A stretch of DNA of 64,000 nt from Jiulongibacter sediminis (GCF_001306455.1 NZ_LGTQ01000009.1:372001-436000); one strand, 5' to 3'. Counted from the stretch's first letter, positions 1 to 9,394 are shown. Numbers and translations: made by a program. The notes: generated by a model from the letters alone, not told the origin.

Positions 1-1257
1 ATTGACAAATGAATTAACATTTGATCTGTATTGCTGATAATAATCTGTGTCTTCAGCCAGATAACTTATCAATGGCCAATTACTGCTCACTCCGGTCAGC
101 TCAAGATTTATACTTCTATTGTTTAAACTTAAGGCCTCATTATGATCCCATGGAATCCATTTTAGTGATCCCTTATGGTTATATAGATAATAATTATGAG
201 CCATTCCTCCGTAGGAATCCCAGTTTACAATGGTATTATTTATGGCCAGATAATTCAAAAAATGATCAACATCAAATACCTTTTCCAGCATATTCTTCCA
301 TGAATCCTTTGAATTTAATCTGTCTGAACTATTTAACCGCTCCACCAGTGTTCTCACATCTGAAAAATCTGCCTGCTCCTTATTATTCTTTTTCTCAAAC
401 TGAGATTCCAGAAAACTCTGCAGGGTGCTTTCCGGCTTGTATATATTACCATCTTTTTCACCATATTGACTTTCTACCATAGTGTCATCTATCACTTCTA
501 CAATGGTATAAACTCCACAGTATTTCACACCTTCACCAAAATCTATATATACTTTACAAAATGAAGTTTGTGCCGCGGGTATACCGGCATTTCTAAACAA
601 GTCAGCTGCCAGTTTTTCTCTCATAAGGGAGGGATCATTGAAAGCCGGTGAAAAAGACAATTCTTTGAAGCCATAAAATCGTTGATCTTTTACTGCCGGA
701 AACTCATCTTCCATCTTGTCAAAATGAAGTCTGAATGGCAATTTATATACCCCTGAAGACCAGGACTTGCTAAGGCTGGAATTTCCTTTCAATCTAAAAC
801 CTACATGCTCCCATGTCTTATCATTGAACGAGATAGAGGTTCCTACATAGATGGGATCTCTGCTGAAAATACTAACAGCTCCACCCTGCCCACCTCCGGG
901 ATTAAATCCTCCGCCGGGCTGACCTGCTGGGGGGGCACCATTTGGCAGCCCACCACCTTGATTTGGCCTACCGCCCAATCCTCCACCTGTGCCAAAAGCA
1001 TTTCCGGAAAGTGAGGTCATATCTTCTTCAATTTTCTCCCAGGAATCCAGTCCAAGGTTTATGGTTATTGTGTTGACCATTGTCTGAGGAAATACAAGAT
1101 CATAATCAGGACTTACACTGTTTCCATGACTCTCCTCAGTCCAGCCAGCGACCACAGAAGAAGGAATTGAAAATTCGTTCTTATTACAGGATTCTAATAG
1201 AATAATTCCTGTCACGCAAATTGTTACCTTTAAATAGCTATTAATGTTGCCCCCCAT
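1..1257 (-). CDS. CotH kinase family lipoprotein (3' end beyond window)
   Basis: The minus strand is open from an ATG at 1257 to the window edge, 419 codons without a stop, so the C-terminus is missing. A hydrophobic N-terminus ends at Cys24 (LLESC), which suggests a lipoprotein. The middle has CotH-family features: SPAFNDPSLMREKLAADLF followed by a GIPAAQTSF stretch and, near the edge, WIPWDHNEA. CotH proteins are atypical protein kinases known from spore coats and are also widespread in bacteria that do not sporulate; the substrate here is unknown. Residues about 89-126 are a Gly/Pro/Asn-rich insertion. The gene starts 4 bases after the upstream lipoprotein gene stops, so the two are probably cotranscribed. 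The family call is strong; the role is open. Confidence 0.85.
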   Translation of the reverse strand, partial: MGGNINSYLKVTICVTGIILLESCNKNEFSIPSSVVAGWTEESHGNSVSPDYDLVFPQTMVNTITINLGLDSWEKIEEDMTSLSGNAFGTGGGLGGRPNQGGGLPNGAPPAGQPGGGFNPGGGQGGAVSIFSRDPIYVGTSISFNDKTWEHVGFRLKGNSSLSKSWSSGVYKLPFRLHFDKMEDEFPAVKDQRFYGFKELSFSPAFNDPSLMREKLAADLFRNAGIPAAQTSFCKVYIDFGEGVKYCGVYTIVEVIDDTMVESQYGEKDGNIYKPESTLQSFLESQFEKKNNKEQADFSDVRTLVERLNSSDRLNSKDSWKNMLEKVFDVDHFLNYLAINNTIVNWDSYGGMAHNYYLYNHKGSLKWIPWDHNEALSLNNRSINLELTGVSSNWPLISYLAEDTDYYQQYRSNVNSFVN

Positions 1258-1261
1258 TGCT

Positions 1262-2965
1262 TTATAATGTTATTGTTCCAAATGAGGTACCTCCGCTGTA
1301 ATTTCCACCTGCAATCAGCCCATCTGAGTTTGCTCCCGTAGAGGTGCCGCCTATACTGAGATTATAACTGTTTCCACTTTTCAAATTAGATCCTGAATAG
1401 ACGATCGATTGGTATTTTTTCATAGGTTGAAAGCAAATTATTTCTTCGCCTTTTGAATCAGTAATATCAAAAACTACTCCCGCTGATTGCGTCTGACTTA
1501 AATTTGCAAGAATAGAGGGTTGAGTGCTGCTGTTATCCGGCTTTTGAGCCATTCTTGAGCTACCTACGGCGACAAGTGTACCTCCGCTGATTTGAAAACT
1601 CCTGTCATAGTCCAGCGAGCCATTCATACTTTCCGTTGGTCCATGTACCAAAACGGTACCTCCGGTCATAACTATTGACCCGTTAGCATCCAGGCCATCA
1701 CCAGATGCATTGACCACCAGGTAACCGCCATTGATATAAAGAAAAACAGAGGTAGCCCCACTATTGCTAAAACCACCGGGCCCTCCAAAGCCTGAACTAC
1801 TTCCATCGGCGGCATTAATGCCGTCATCACTAGAGGTTATCCAGATATTCCCATCGTTGACGGTGATGCTGGCACTTTCCAGGCCTTCATAGGATTTTGA
1901 GACCGTTATGCTGCCACCATCAATCAGCAGGGCTTCGTCGGCATGAACTCCGTCGTCTGCAGTGACAATCTCAAAAGAGCCGTCTTTTATAGTGATGTAC
2001 TGATTGGAGTGAAGGGCATCATCTGCGGAGTTGATGTCATAGGTACCACCACTAACCAAAAGTTTTACACCTGCTTTCAGAGCTTTAGCTGTGTTCGTTG
2101 TTGACTTACTGCTACCACCACCTGTAGTTAAGTCATAAGTTCCGTTTTCAAGGGTTAAAACCGTGACTGCCTGAATGGCGTCAGCACCAGAAGCTATGGT
2201 ATAGTTTCCATTTTTCAGATCCACAAAGCCGAGTGACTCATCCTCATCATTCGTAGAAGTAATACCGTCACCTCCTGCGGATAGATCAAAATTACCGTTA
2301 TGGATTAATACATAATCTTTTCCACGAATAGCATCGTCAGCAGCGTTCACAATGAAACTTCCGCTTTCTATAATCAGGCCGTCTTTTGAAACGATTCCAT
2401 CTTCAAAATTTGCATTGACCGTCAGACTTCCCTGGCCAAAAAAACTAAGGTCGGCTTTACTGTAAAGGGCCCCGTTTTTTTCGTCGTTGGCATCGTAGGT
2501 ACCGGCATCGGTAATGGTGTTTTCAGTCCCTTCTTTTAACTGAAACACTACCTTTTCGGCACTTATTATAGATATAGCAGAGGAGGTTTTGCTGGTAATA
2601 CTGGCTGCGTTTAAAATGATATTCACATTTTCCGAATCATCAGAATCAATAACTAATTGCCCGTCGGTAAGACTGCCACTTATGTTATAAGTGCCGGCTT
2701 TTGATATGGTTATTTCTGAGCCAGATGAAGAGGCACCTTCCCCTGAAATTTCCACAATTGAGTTTTTAAGGATAATATTAGTGGCTCCCGTGTCATCCCA
2801 GTTATAGTCAGCCTCTGTTTCATTGGGATTCTCCAGTTCGGTTTCCACATCCGGAATTTCAACCCCGGTTTCGGTATCAGGGGTTACTTCGTTCAGGTCG
2901 TTGCAGGCCATTAGTAGCGTTAATAGACCAGTAAGCATTAAAGCTTTTATTCTTAATCTGTTCAT
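1262..2965 (-). CDS. Carbohydrate-binding domain lipoprotein (DUF4353-like)
   Basis: This 567-residue secreted protein has a lipoprotein signal (LLTLLMAC, Cys21), a short acidic linker, then about 450 residues of repeated parallel-beta-type units with recurring patterns such as SGGTY, ADDALHS, ADDGVHAD, SDDGINA and SGDGLDA. That arrangement matches the DUF4353 carbohydrate-binding domain family, which often sits beside CotH kinase genes in Bacteroidota and Firmicutes. A Gly-rich loop (GFGGPGGF) lies near residue 395. It is the first gene of the operon, with the CotH gene following after 4 bases. The likely role is binding surface polysaccharide or assembling the cell surface; no catalytic site is recognisable. 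A 10-base inverted repeat overlaps its start codon. Confidence 0.8.
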   Translation of the reverse strand: MNRLRIKALMLTGLLTLLMACNDLNEVTPDTETGVEIPDVETELENPNETEADYNWDDTGATNIILKNSIVEISGEGASSSGSEITISKAGTYNISGSLTDGQLVIDSDDSENVNIILNAASITSKTSSAISIISAEKVVFQLKEGTENTITDAGTYDANDEKNGALYSKADLSFFGQGSLTVNANFEDGIVSKDGLIIESGSFIVNAADDAIRGKDYVLIHNGNFDLSAGGDGITSTNDEDESLGFVDLKNGNYTIASGADAIQAVTVLTLENGTYDLTTGGGSSKSTTNTAKALKAGVKLLVSGGTYDINSADDALHSNQYITIKDGSFEIVTADDGVHADEALLIDGGSITVSKSYEGLESASITVNDGNIWITSSDDGINAADGSSSGFGGPGGFSNSGATSVFLYINGGYLVVNASGDGLDANGSIVMTGGTVLVHGPTESMNGSLDYDRSFQISGGTLVAVGSSRMAQKPDNSSTQPSILANLSQTQSAGVVFDITDSKGEEIICFQPMKKYQSIVYSGSNLKSGNSYNLSIGGTSTGANSDGLIAGGNYSGGTSFGTITL

Positions 2966-3012
2966 ATGGGTGTAAAGAGTTTTGCTTTTTTATTCTCTAC
3001 GCACACCCATAT
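2964..3012. promoter_or_regulatory. Perfect 10-bp inverted repeat over the start codon of the CotH operon
   Basis: ATATGGGTGT at 2964-2973 is matched by its exact reverse complement at 3003-3012, with 29 bases between. On the minus strand the proximal arm includes part of the ATG of the lipoprotein gene that starts at 2965. It could be a protein operator or an mRNA hairpin hiding the start codon. The repeat is seen directly; its function is inference. Confidence 0.5.
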
Positions 3013-3181
3013 CCAAAACGAAGCCTGATTATGGAGCTAAATTGTATAAAATCTATAGAAGGTCCCTTATTATCGACAATAAGGCCTGTCTTGTCTGTAT
3101 TATTTTTAGGCCAAAAGTGTAAGCCTTTTCGTCCATATGACCGAATGAGAAACGGTTTTCATGAAAAAAGATCTATTGAAT

Positions 3182-4135
3182 TCAAACTTTCACTACAATT
3201 TTCCCCTTATGTCGGGCTTCGCCAAAATAGCGTATCAGTTCGGGTATTTTCTCAAAAGGGTATGGACCATCTAATTGGGTTTTGATTTTACCTTCCAGAT
3301 ATAGATCGACAATTATGTCCAACCCTTTATTGGGTACTAAACCAAGGATATTAATGCGGTCTTTGTAAATGATTTTTGAGAGCAGGAGTCGGATCAGATT
3401 GAGTGGAGAGCCGCCTACAGTTATATACTTTCCACCCGGTTTAAGGCATTTGATGTAACTACTAGGTGAGCGGGTGGTTTTAGCATCAATAATCAGGTCA
3501 TATAGAACCCCTTTTTGGGTGAAATCTTCTTTTTGATAGTCAATCACCTCATCAAACCCTAATGCTTTCATCATCTCCAGTTTGGCTCCACTGTCTACAC
3601 CCGTAACCTGGCAGTTGAACGTTTTGGCAATTTGAAGGCCAAATGTACCCATTCCTCCACCGGCCCCATTCACCAGAATCTTCATTCCTTCAGAAACCTT
3701 ACCAATATCTACCAGACTTTGCCAGGCCAGAAGCGAAGCATGAGGCATGGCCGCGGCGTCTTCAAAGCTCATTTTCTCGGGCTTTAACAGGAGTGACTTT
3801 TCATTAACACAGGCATATTCGGCAAAAGTACCCCAGCCGTATTGAGAAGTGTCGCCGAAAACCTCATCACCCTCTTTAAACGATGTAACTTCTGAGCCTA
3901 CGGATCTCACGATACCTGAGAGTTCCATTCCGGGTATCGGTTTTTTGGGTTTGAAAAGGCCATAAAGAAGTCGGTAAACCATGGGTTTTCCTCTGACCAA
4001 AGCCCAGTCCCAATCATTAATAGTGGTGGCTTTGACTTTGACAATAACTTCATTTTCTTTTGGGCTCGGAACTGGGATTTCAGAAATTTCAAGTTCTTCC
4101 GGTTTGCGGTAAGTTTTTGCGAGTACTGCTTTCAT
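3182..4135 (-). CDS. NAD(P)-dependent MDR oxidoreductase (quinone reductase-like)
   Basis: This is a 317-residue medium-chain dehydrogenase/reductase. The N-terminal GroES-like fold carries the usual PxPxxxEVxVKVxA pattern (residues about 22-36) and PGMELSGIV. The Rossmann fold has the dinucleotide motif VNGAGGGMGTFGLQIAK near residue 155. The zinc-binding cysteines of alcohol dehydrogenases are absent, which places it with zinc-independent quinone oxidoreductase or enoyl-reductase-like enzymes that reduce alpha,beta-unsaturated carbonyls or quinones with NADPH. The substrate cannot be told from sequence. It lies alone, with gaps of about 216 bases downstream and 153 bases upstream. Confidence 0.85.
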   Translation of the reverse strand: MKAVLAKTYRKPEELEISEIPVPSPKENEVIVKVKATTINDWDWALVRGKPMVYRLLYGLFKPKKPIPGMELSGIVRSVGSEVTSFKEGDEVFGDTSQYGWGTFAEYACVNEKSLLLKPEKMSFEDAAAMPHASLLAWQSLVDIGKVSEGMKILVNGAGGGMGTFGLQIAKTFNCQVTGVDSGAKLEMMKALGFDEVIDYQKEDFTQKGVLYDLIIDAKTTRSPSSYIKCLKPGGKYITVGGSPLNLIRLLLSKIIYKDRINILGLVPNKGLDIIVDLYLEGKIKTQLDGPYPFEKIPELIRYFGEARHKGKIVVKV

Positions 4136-4233
4136 AGCTTTTTAAAATTTATCTAAAGAAAGAAAGCTGAAGGGAAGAATCAATAGATTATTGACCAGCG
4201 GTTTCTATCATATTTACAGCTCTATCAAAGACA

Positions 4234-4263
4234 AAGGGCGAATCCGAAATCGGAAACGCCCTT
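4234..4263 (-). terminator. Hairpin after the PepSY-type gene
   Basis: AAGGGCG at 4234-4240 pairs with CGCCCTT at 4257-4263, with an inner CCGA/CGGA pairing. It lies 26 bases past the stop of the membrane-protein gene. The T-run on the minus strand is short, so it is a moderate terminator candidate. Confidence 0.5.
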
Positions 4264-4288
4264 ATCTATTTTAACCATTAACTCTTTT

Positions 4289-4786
4289 CTATACGTAAAG
4301 CAGGATGATAGTCAACATTATTCCACCTGCTGTAAACCAAAGTCCTTTCTTAAAGATTTTGGTTTGCGGTGCAAACATCCAGAAAGTAGAAATCACAAAA
4401 AACAGAAGTGATAATCCAAAGAAAATATTCAGGAAGTAAAGCGGTGAATTTACTGTTGCCTTATGAATGGTTTCCATTTTGTGTAACAAAGTTGGGAGTT
4501 CTTTGACCGTATAATCAGCCTCGCCCGTTACTTTATTATAGGTACCGTCATTGAAATAAATGATATCTCCTTCTTCTTTCTGAACCTGAAGTCTCATTCT
4601 TAAAGCAGGCCCCAGTCCCTCAGCATTTAAGCCGGGTTCCAGTGTTTTCTGCATGTGCTTTTCTTCCTTTAAAAAGTCTGTGGTTCTGTAAATCATTACC
4701 ATTCCACTTAGGGCATACATGGCCATAATACCGGCCAAAAAGAAGCCTAAATAACGGTGAATGACTCTCATCCATTTACTTGTCAT
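4289..4786 (-). CDS. PepSY-associated transmembrane protein
   Basis: This 165-residue inner-membrane protein opens with an amphipathic WMRVIHRYLGFF segment and a first membrane helix (residues about 10-31), a typical start of PepSY-associated TM proteins. A periplasmic part of about 80 residues follows, then a second helix near 115-137 and a third near 147-164. Members often accompany iron or siderophore receptors and are proposed to move electrons or reduce ferric complexes; that role is inference here. It follows the outer-membrane receptor gene by 31 bases on the same strand, so an operon is likely. Confidence 0.65.
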   Translation of the reverse strand: MTSKWMRVIHRYLGFFLAGIMAMYALSGMVMIYRTTDFLKEEKHMQKTLEPGLNAEGLGPALRMRLQVQKEEGDIIYFNDGTYNKVTGEADYTVKELPTLLHKMETIHKATVNSPLYFLNIFFGLSLLFFVISTFWMFAPQTKIFKKGLWFTAGGIMLTIILLYV

Positions 4787-4817
4787 AGTTCTTCAGTCTT
4801 GTTGTTATTAAATTGGT

Positions 4818-7379
4818 TTATCTGTTAAATCCGCCTCCCTGAGCCGGGTTGTCGTCTCCGCCACCAACGCCGTCTGTATTATTCACAGAACGTGTTTTCT
4901 TTTTGGCTACAAACTTCATATTACCCAATTTGTACTGGAAAGTAACTTTAACATTTTGGTTGTATATGTAGTTGATGCTTTCCTGGCTAAACAATGGAGA
5001 GACGCTGGTGCTTCTCATGGTCATGCCTCCGAGGAAGTTGTCAAAGGCAAACCCAAGGCTTCCTTTCTTTTCATTGATGTCTTTTCTAAGTCCTAATGAA
5101 TAGAAGCCAAAACCGGTTCTTTGCCCCTGGAGTGTTACCTGATTACCCCTCATTCCACCAAAAGCCTGTACTGCCCAGCCTTTGTTCAATGAAATCTGTG
5201 ACATCATTCTTCCTCCGATAACGATTCCATTATTGCTGGCTACCTCAAAACCATCCAATGTCTGAACTTGTCCTTCCATGTAGGTGTAATAAAGGTCAAA
5301 TCCACCGTTTAGACTCCATTTTGGAGTCAGGAAGAAGTTTCCGAATAAGTTAAGGCCGCTTGTCTGCTCTTTACCAATGTTTTCGTAAGTGGTTACCAAT
5401 GCCCCAGCAAGTGTATCAGAAGGCGACGTTAATCTCAAAATGGAGTTATTGGTCTGGCGGGCATAGAAAGATAGGTTTACGTAATTTCTTTTGATTGATT
5501 TACTCAAGCCTAATTCCACGTTGTTTGAGATTTCAGGCTCAAGATTTGGGTTGCCTATTTCAATACTCTGAGGGTTTGCAGCATTGAAGTTCGGGTTTAA
5601 TTGCTGCAGTCCAGGTCGCTGAATACGGTTATTGTAGGCGAGTTTTACGGCCAAACCATTTTTCATGATTTTTGAAATATTGACACTTGGCACCAGGTTG
5701 TCATAACCGTTTATGTCAAGAATTACTCCGCTATCATCGGCGTCAATGGTAGTTCTTTCATAGCGTGCTCCGGCTTTGAATGACCATTTGCTAGGAGTAG
5801 TGTACGTGTATGACAAGTAACCCGCCTGAACATTCTGATTATAGTTCAGGAAGCCTGCAGGGTTTCTTGCATCAGCTTCCAGTGAGCCTCCAAAGCCAGC
5901 CAGATATTCAAAATCACTGTTAACTTCTCTGAAAATACCTTTAACTCCTGTCTCAAACATTTGTCTTTGACCGATAGGCATCATATAGTCAGTTTGTACG
6001 GTGATTTCTTTATTGATGCTGGCATTCAGGTTTTGCTGCTCGCCCAAGCTTTCACCACTCAAAGTGAAGTTGCTGGCGTCAAAATTATTAACCATGTTAT
6101 TTTGGCTGTACTGGGTAGATACAGACCACTCATGAGTTGGTTTGAAAATCTTTACGTAGTCCAGATTAACATCTACGTTATTTGAGCTATTTTTTGTGTC
6201 AAGGAGTCGGTTAGTCTCTCTGTTGAGTACATCATTGGTGAAGTTACTGATGAGCATGTCCTGATCACGGTTCATGTTTCTTGTGCCAAAAGACACGTTA
6301 CCCGTTATATACTCAGACTTGCTGATCTCTACATCCATTCCCAGGTTATACCGGCCAAACATACCGAAATCACGGGCATCTGCCGTTTGAGTAGTTTTGA
6401 ACTGTCCAGCCTCAGCCATTGTAGTTTGGTTTAGCTCAGTGGCTGACTTATTGTAAAAGGCACGGCCGAAACCCCCAAGGGAGAATCCGACTTTTCCAAC
6501 CCTTAAATTGCCATTTAGGCCAAGGTTAGTGCCTCTTACGCCCACACCGGTATTGATGTTAAGGTTATAACCCTGTACGCTTGATCTTTTCGTAATGATA
6601 TTCACAATACCAGTGGTGCCTTCTGCATCATACTTAGCAGATGGAGAAGTAATGACCTCAACGGTTTTAATCAAATCTGCCGGAATCATTTTCAAAGCAT
6701 CGGCTACAGAGCTGGCTACAATTGTTGACGGCTTATTATTGATCAAAACTCTGATGTTTTCGCTTCCACGAAGAGAAAGGTTTCCGTCAAGATCTACGGC
6801 AAGCATAGGTACTTTACGAAGCACGTCGGTGCCGTCTCCACCTTTGGATGTGACATCATTTTCAGCGTTATAAACCAAACGGTCCACTTTTTCTTCAATG
6901 ATTGATTTAAGTCCTGTAACGGTAACTTCGTCCAGTACTTTGGCAGAAATAGCCAGTTTTACGGTTCCGAGATCAATATCTTCTCCTTTTTCAACCTTAA
7001 CATTCTCAACTAGGGCATCTTCGTATCCTATAAAGGTCACTTTCAGTGAGTATGTTCCTTTAGCCACACGGGTAAACTGGAATTTACCGTTGCCATCAGC
7101 CATTGTTCCATCGATCACCTTTTTCGATTCCTGATCTATTAAAGCAACGTTGGCGTATTCTACGGCGATAGTTACGGCAGAATCGATTACAAACCCAGTG
7201 ATTTTAGAGTTGCCCTTGGGCGTACCAGCGTCCATATCAAATGATGGCGGTGTACTTTGACCCGGTCGAGATGGTCTTCCGTTTCCATCACCACTTGGAG
7301 GGCCACCAGGTCTTTGAGCGTTGACCGTAAGGCTAAACCCGATTAGGATAAAAAGCAAAGCAACAATGGGCTTTTTCAT
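4818..7379 (-). CDS. Outer-membrane beta-barrel receptor (TonB-dependent-like)
   Basis: This 853-residue protein has a signal peptide (residues 1-21, ending VNAQ) and then a Pro/Gly-rich segment (about 22-50). Next come a carboxypeptidase-regulatory-like beta-sandwich (about 57-145) and a plug domain with DVLRKVPMLAVDLDGNLSLRG and GTTGIVNIITKRS. The rest is a long barrel region typical of the Bacteroidota outer-membrane beta-barrel family. These proteins import ligands or act as surface proteins; no ligand is predictable. It is transcribed divergently from the LytS/LytTR pair and precedes the PepSY-type gene, so metal or redox uptake is possible but unproven. The C-terminus is Gly/Asn/Asp-rich and lacks the usual final aromatic residue. 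Confidence 0.85.
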   Translation of the reverse strand: MKKPIVALLFILIGFSLTVNAQRPGGPPSGDGNGRPSRPGQSTPPSFDMDAGTPKGNSKITGFVIDSAVTIAVEYANVALIDQESKKVIDGTMADGNGKFQFTRVAKGTYSLKVTFIGYEDALVENVKVEKGEDIDLGTVKLAISAKVLDEVTVTGLKSIIEEKVDRLVYNAENDVTSKGGDGTDVLRKVPMLAVDLDGNLSLRGSENIRVLINNKPSTIVASSVADALKMIPADLIKTVEVITSPSAKYDAEGTTGIVNIITKRSSVQGYNLNINTGVGVRGTNLGLNGNLRVGKVGFSLGGFGRAFYNKSATELNQTTMAEAGQFKTTQTADARDFGMFGRYNLGMDVEISKSEYITGNVSFGTRNMNRDQDMLISNFTNDVLNRETNRLLDTKNSSNNVDVNLDYVKIFKPTHEWSVSTQYSQNNMVNNFDASNFTLSGESLGEQQNLNASINKEITVQTDYMMPIGQRQMFETGVKGIFREVNSDFEYLAGFGGSLEADARNPAGFLNYNQNVQAGYLSYTYTTPSKWSFKAGARYERTTIDADDSGVILDINGYDNLVPSVNISKIMKNGLAVKLAYNNRIQRPGLQQLNPNFNAANPQSIEIGNPNLEPEISNNVELGLSKSIKRNYVNLSFYARQTNNSILRLTSPSDTLAGALVTTYENIGKEQTSGLNLFGNFFLTPKWSLNGGFDLYYTYMEGQVQTLDGFEVASNNGIVIGGRMMSQISLNKGWAVQAFGGMRGNQVTLQGQRTGFGFYSLGLRKDINEKKGSLGFAFDNFLGGMTMRSTSVSPLFSQESINYIYNQNVKVTFQYKLGNMKFVAKKKTRSVNNTDGVGGGDDNPAQGGGFNR

Positions 7380-7450
7380 GTTTGTCTTGTTTAAATGAAC
7401 TGCTGCAAAACAAAATCAGAAAAACGGCATCTATTTTAATTATATATTCT

Positions 7451-7482
7451 TGGTCAACATTAATCGACATTCTGGTTCAATG
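7451..7482. promoter_or_regulatory. Possible LytTR direct repeat between receptor and two-component genes
   Basis: The 237-base divergent region (7380-7616) contains TGGTCAACAT at 7451 and TGGTTCAATG at 7473, start to start 22 bases. LytTR regulators typically bind two imperfect 9-base direct repeats about two helical turns apart. The two copies share only TGGT plus scattered bases, so this is weak. I see no other clear element in the gap. Confidence 0.2.
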
Positions 7483-7616
7483 TGGCGAGAAGGTGCTTTT
7501 TCGATCTTTTTACCTTAATTATCAGACTTTTAGAGGCAATGGTAGAAAAGGAGAAGGTGGCCAACGAGCTATGTTCAAAATAATGCTTACTTTTCGCCCG
7601 CATCAAAATCATAATA

Positions 7617-8675
7617 ATGTTTGCTTCACTTTTCAGGAAAAATAAGCTGCTGCTATTGCACTTGATTTTCTGGGCTCTGTATTTTTCGTTTTTCTTCTAT
7701 CTGGTCTCTTTTCCAAGAAAGGGAGTGGAGCCTAACTATGGAAGAGCGTTTCTTGATGCCATCACGCAGTTGATCACAATGATGGCTATTAGTTACTTTA
7801 ACTACTTCGTTTTACTTCCTAAAGCTCTAAAAAAGGGGAAATGGGGTGTTTTTCTTTTAGAAATTGTCATTAGTCTTGCGGTAATGATAACCATCCAAAT
7901 CTGGCTGAAGAGACAGATTTATTTTGATGCTGGTGGCCGGACTTTCAACTGGCTGGGTAGTGTAAGGTTTATCACTCAGCATACTTCATCTACAATCTTT
8001 ATTGTAACGTTTGTTGCGTCTTTACGTTTTTTGAGTGATTATTTTGAGTTAGAAGCTGAACGCAAGCAGGTAGAAAATGACAAGCTTCAATCTGAGCTTC
8101 GTTTTCTTAAAGAGCAAATCAACCCCCACTTTTTGTTCAATACGTTAAACAATCTGTATTATCTGGCTCATACTAACTCGCCAAATACCAAAGATGTGAT
8201 TGCTAAGCTCTCTCAAATGATGCGGTATATGATTTATGAGGCCAATACCGAAAAGGTGCCGGTAGGGCGGGAGATTGAGTATATCAAAAACTATATTGAC
8301 CTTGAAAAGTTGAGACTTGACGAAGGTTTCCCAATAGAACTCAAAATTACCGGTGACTATGAGACTCTAAAAATAACGCCGCTGATTTTCATTACTTTCC
8401 TTGAAAATGCTTTCAAGCATGGGGTAGAGAAGGGCGATAAAAATTCATGGGTAAAGGTTGAGATTGATTTTAATGACCATATTTGTACCTACACGGTGTC
8501 AAACAGTAAGCCGGAAGAAGCTTCAGAAGATAATAGTGAACCTAAAGGAATAGGCCTGAAGAACACGGTTAGAAGGCTGAATCTAAGTTATCATGATCGC
8601 CATGAGCTCATTGTTGATGAAAACGCCGACAGTTATCATATCAAATTGATTATCGAACTGGACGAAAACCTATGA
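7617..8675 (+). CDS. LytS-type sensor histidine kinase
   Basis: This 352-residue protein has four predicted membrane helices in residues 10-145, a short coiled coil (about 147-165), then the His_kinase (PF06580) motif EQINPHFLFNTLNNLYYL, whose His is the phosphorylation site. The ATPase part has the N-box FLENAFKHGVEKGD and the glycine motif GIGLKNTVRRL. It phosphorylates a LytTR response regulator; the partner starts inside its last codons (ATGA overlap), so the pair is translationally coupled. The stimulus is unknown because the sensing part is only a membrane bundle. Divergence from the receptor gene hints at local regulation. Confidence 0.93.
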   Translation: MFASLFRKNKLLLLHLIFWALYFSFFFYLVSFPRKGVEPNYGRAFLDAITQLITMMAISYFNYFVLLPKALKKGKWGVFLLEIVISLAVMITIQIWLKRQIYFDAGGRTFNWLGSVRFITQHTSSTIFIVTFVASLRFLSDYFELEAERKQVENDKLQSELRFLKEQINPHFLFNTLNNLYYLAHTNSPNTKDVIAKLSQMMRYMIYEANTEKVPVGREIEYIKNYIDLEKLRLDEGFPIELKITGDYETLKITPLIFITFLENAFKHGVEKGDKNSWVKVEIDFNDHICTYTVSNSKPEEASEDNSEPKGIGLKNTVRRLNLSYHDRHELIVDENADSYHIKLIIELDENL

Positions 8676-9394
8676 ATCTGAAATGTGTGGTAGTGGAGGA
8701 TGAGCCTCTGGCCAGAAAGTTAATGGTAGAGTACGTAAACTCTGCCCCGGGTCTTGATTTGTTGAAAGATTTTGGCAACCCTCTGGAGGCCCTGGAGTTT
8801 ATGCGGGAGAATGAGATTGATGTGCTCTTTTCAGATATCAGAATGAAAGAAATCAGCGGCCTTACCTTGCTGAAGCTGATTAAAAGTAAGCCTTTCGTGA
8901 TTCTTACAACCGCCTATTCGGAGTACGCCATTGAAGGTTTTGAACTTGATGTTACGGACTATTTGCTAAAGCCGATCACTTTTGAACGTTTCCTGAAAGC
9001 CGTAGAGAAAGTGAACCAAAGGGTAAAGGAGAGGGAAAAAGCTCCTTCAGTTTTGGGTACACCGCAAAATGCTCAGGAAGACTTCATTTTCCTTAAAGAT
9101 GGGTCTAAGCTTATGAAGGTTAATCTGGCAGATATTCTGTACATACAGGGGCTCAAAGATTACGTAAAAGTGATGACAAAGGACAAGCAGATCGTAAGCC
9201 TGCAAACCATGAAATCGCTCGAAGAAACCTTACCTTCAAAGCAATTTATCAGGATTCATAACTCAACCATTGTGGCTTTTGATGCGATTGAAGAGATTGA
9301 ACGGGATAAAGTTAAAATCGGGAAAAACTATTTTTCGATCAGCGACTCCTACAAGAAGACTTTCAAAGACGCCATTGAGGGGAAAAGGGTGTAA
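8672..9394 (+). CDS. LytTR-family response regulator
   Basis: This 240-residue regulator has a receiver domain (about 1-120) with acidic residues VEDEP, phosphoacceptor Asp55 in FSDIRM, Thr in ILTTAYS and Lys in LLKPI. A LytTR DNA-binding domain (about 137-235) contains LADILYIQGLKDYVKV and QFIRIHNSTIV. It overlaps the kinase gene by 4 bases and is its obvious partner. A bidirectional terminator follows at once, so the operon is just these two genes. Confidence 0.93.
   Translation: MNLKCVVVEDEPLARKLMVEYVNSAPGLDLLKDFGNPLEALEFMRENEIDVLFSDIRMKEISGLTLLKLIKSKPFVILTTAYSEYAIEGFELDVTDYLLKPITFERFLKAVEKVNQRVKEREKAPSVLGTPQNAQEDFIFLKDGSKLMKVNLADILYIQGLKDYVKVMTKDKQIVSLQTMKSLEETLPSKQFIRIHNSTIVAFDAIEEIERDKVKIGKNYFSISDSYKKTFKDAIEGKRV

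Noticed and set aside
21-1014. Plus-strand open frames at 21-482 and 805-1014
   Set aside because: They lie antisense to the CotH-kinase gene, whose minus-strand translation shows conserved motifs; the plus frames have no signal or family features.
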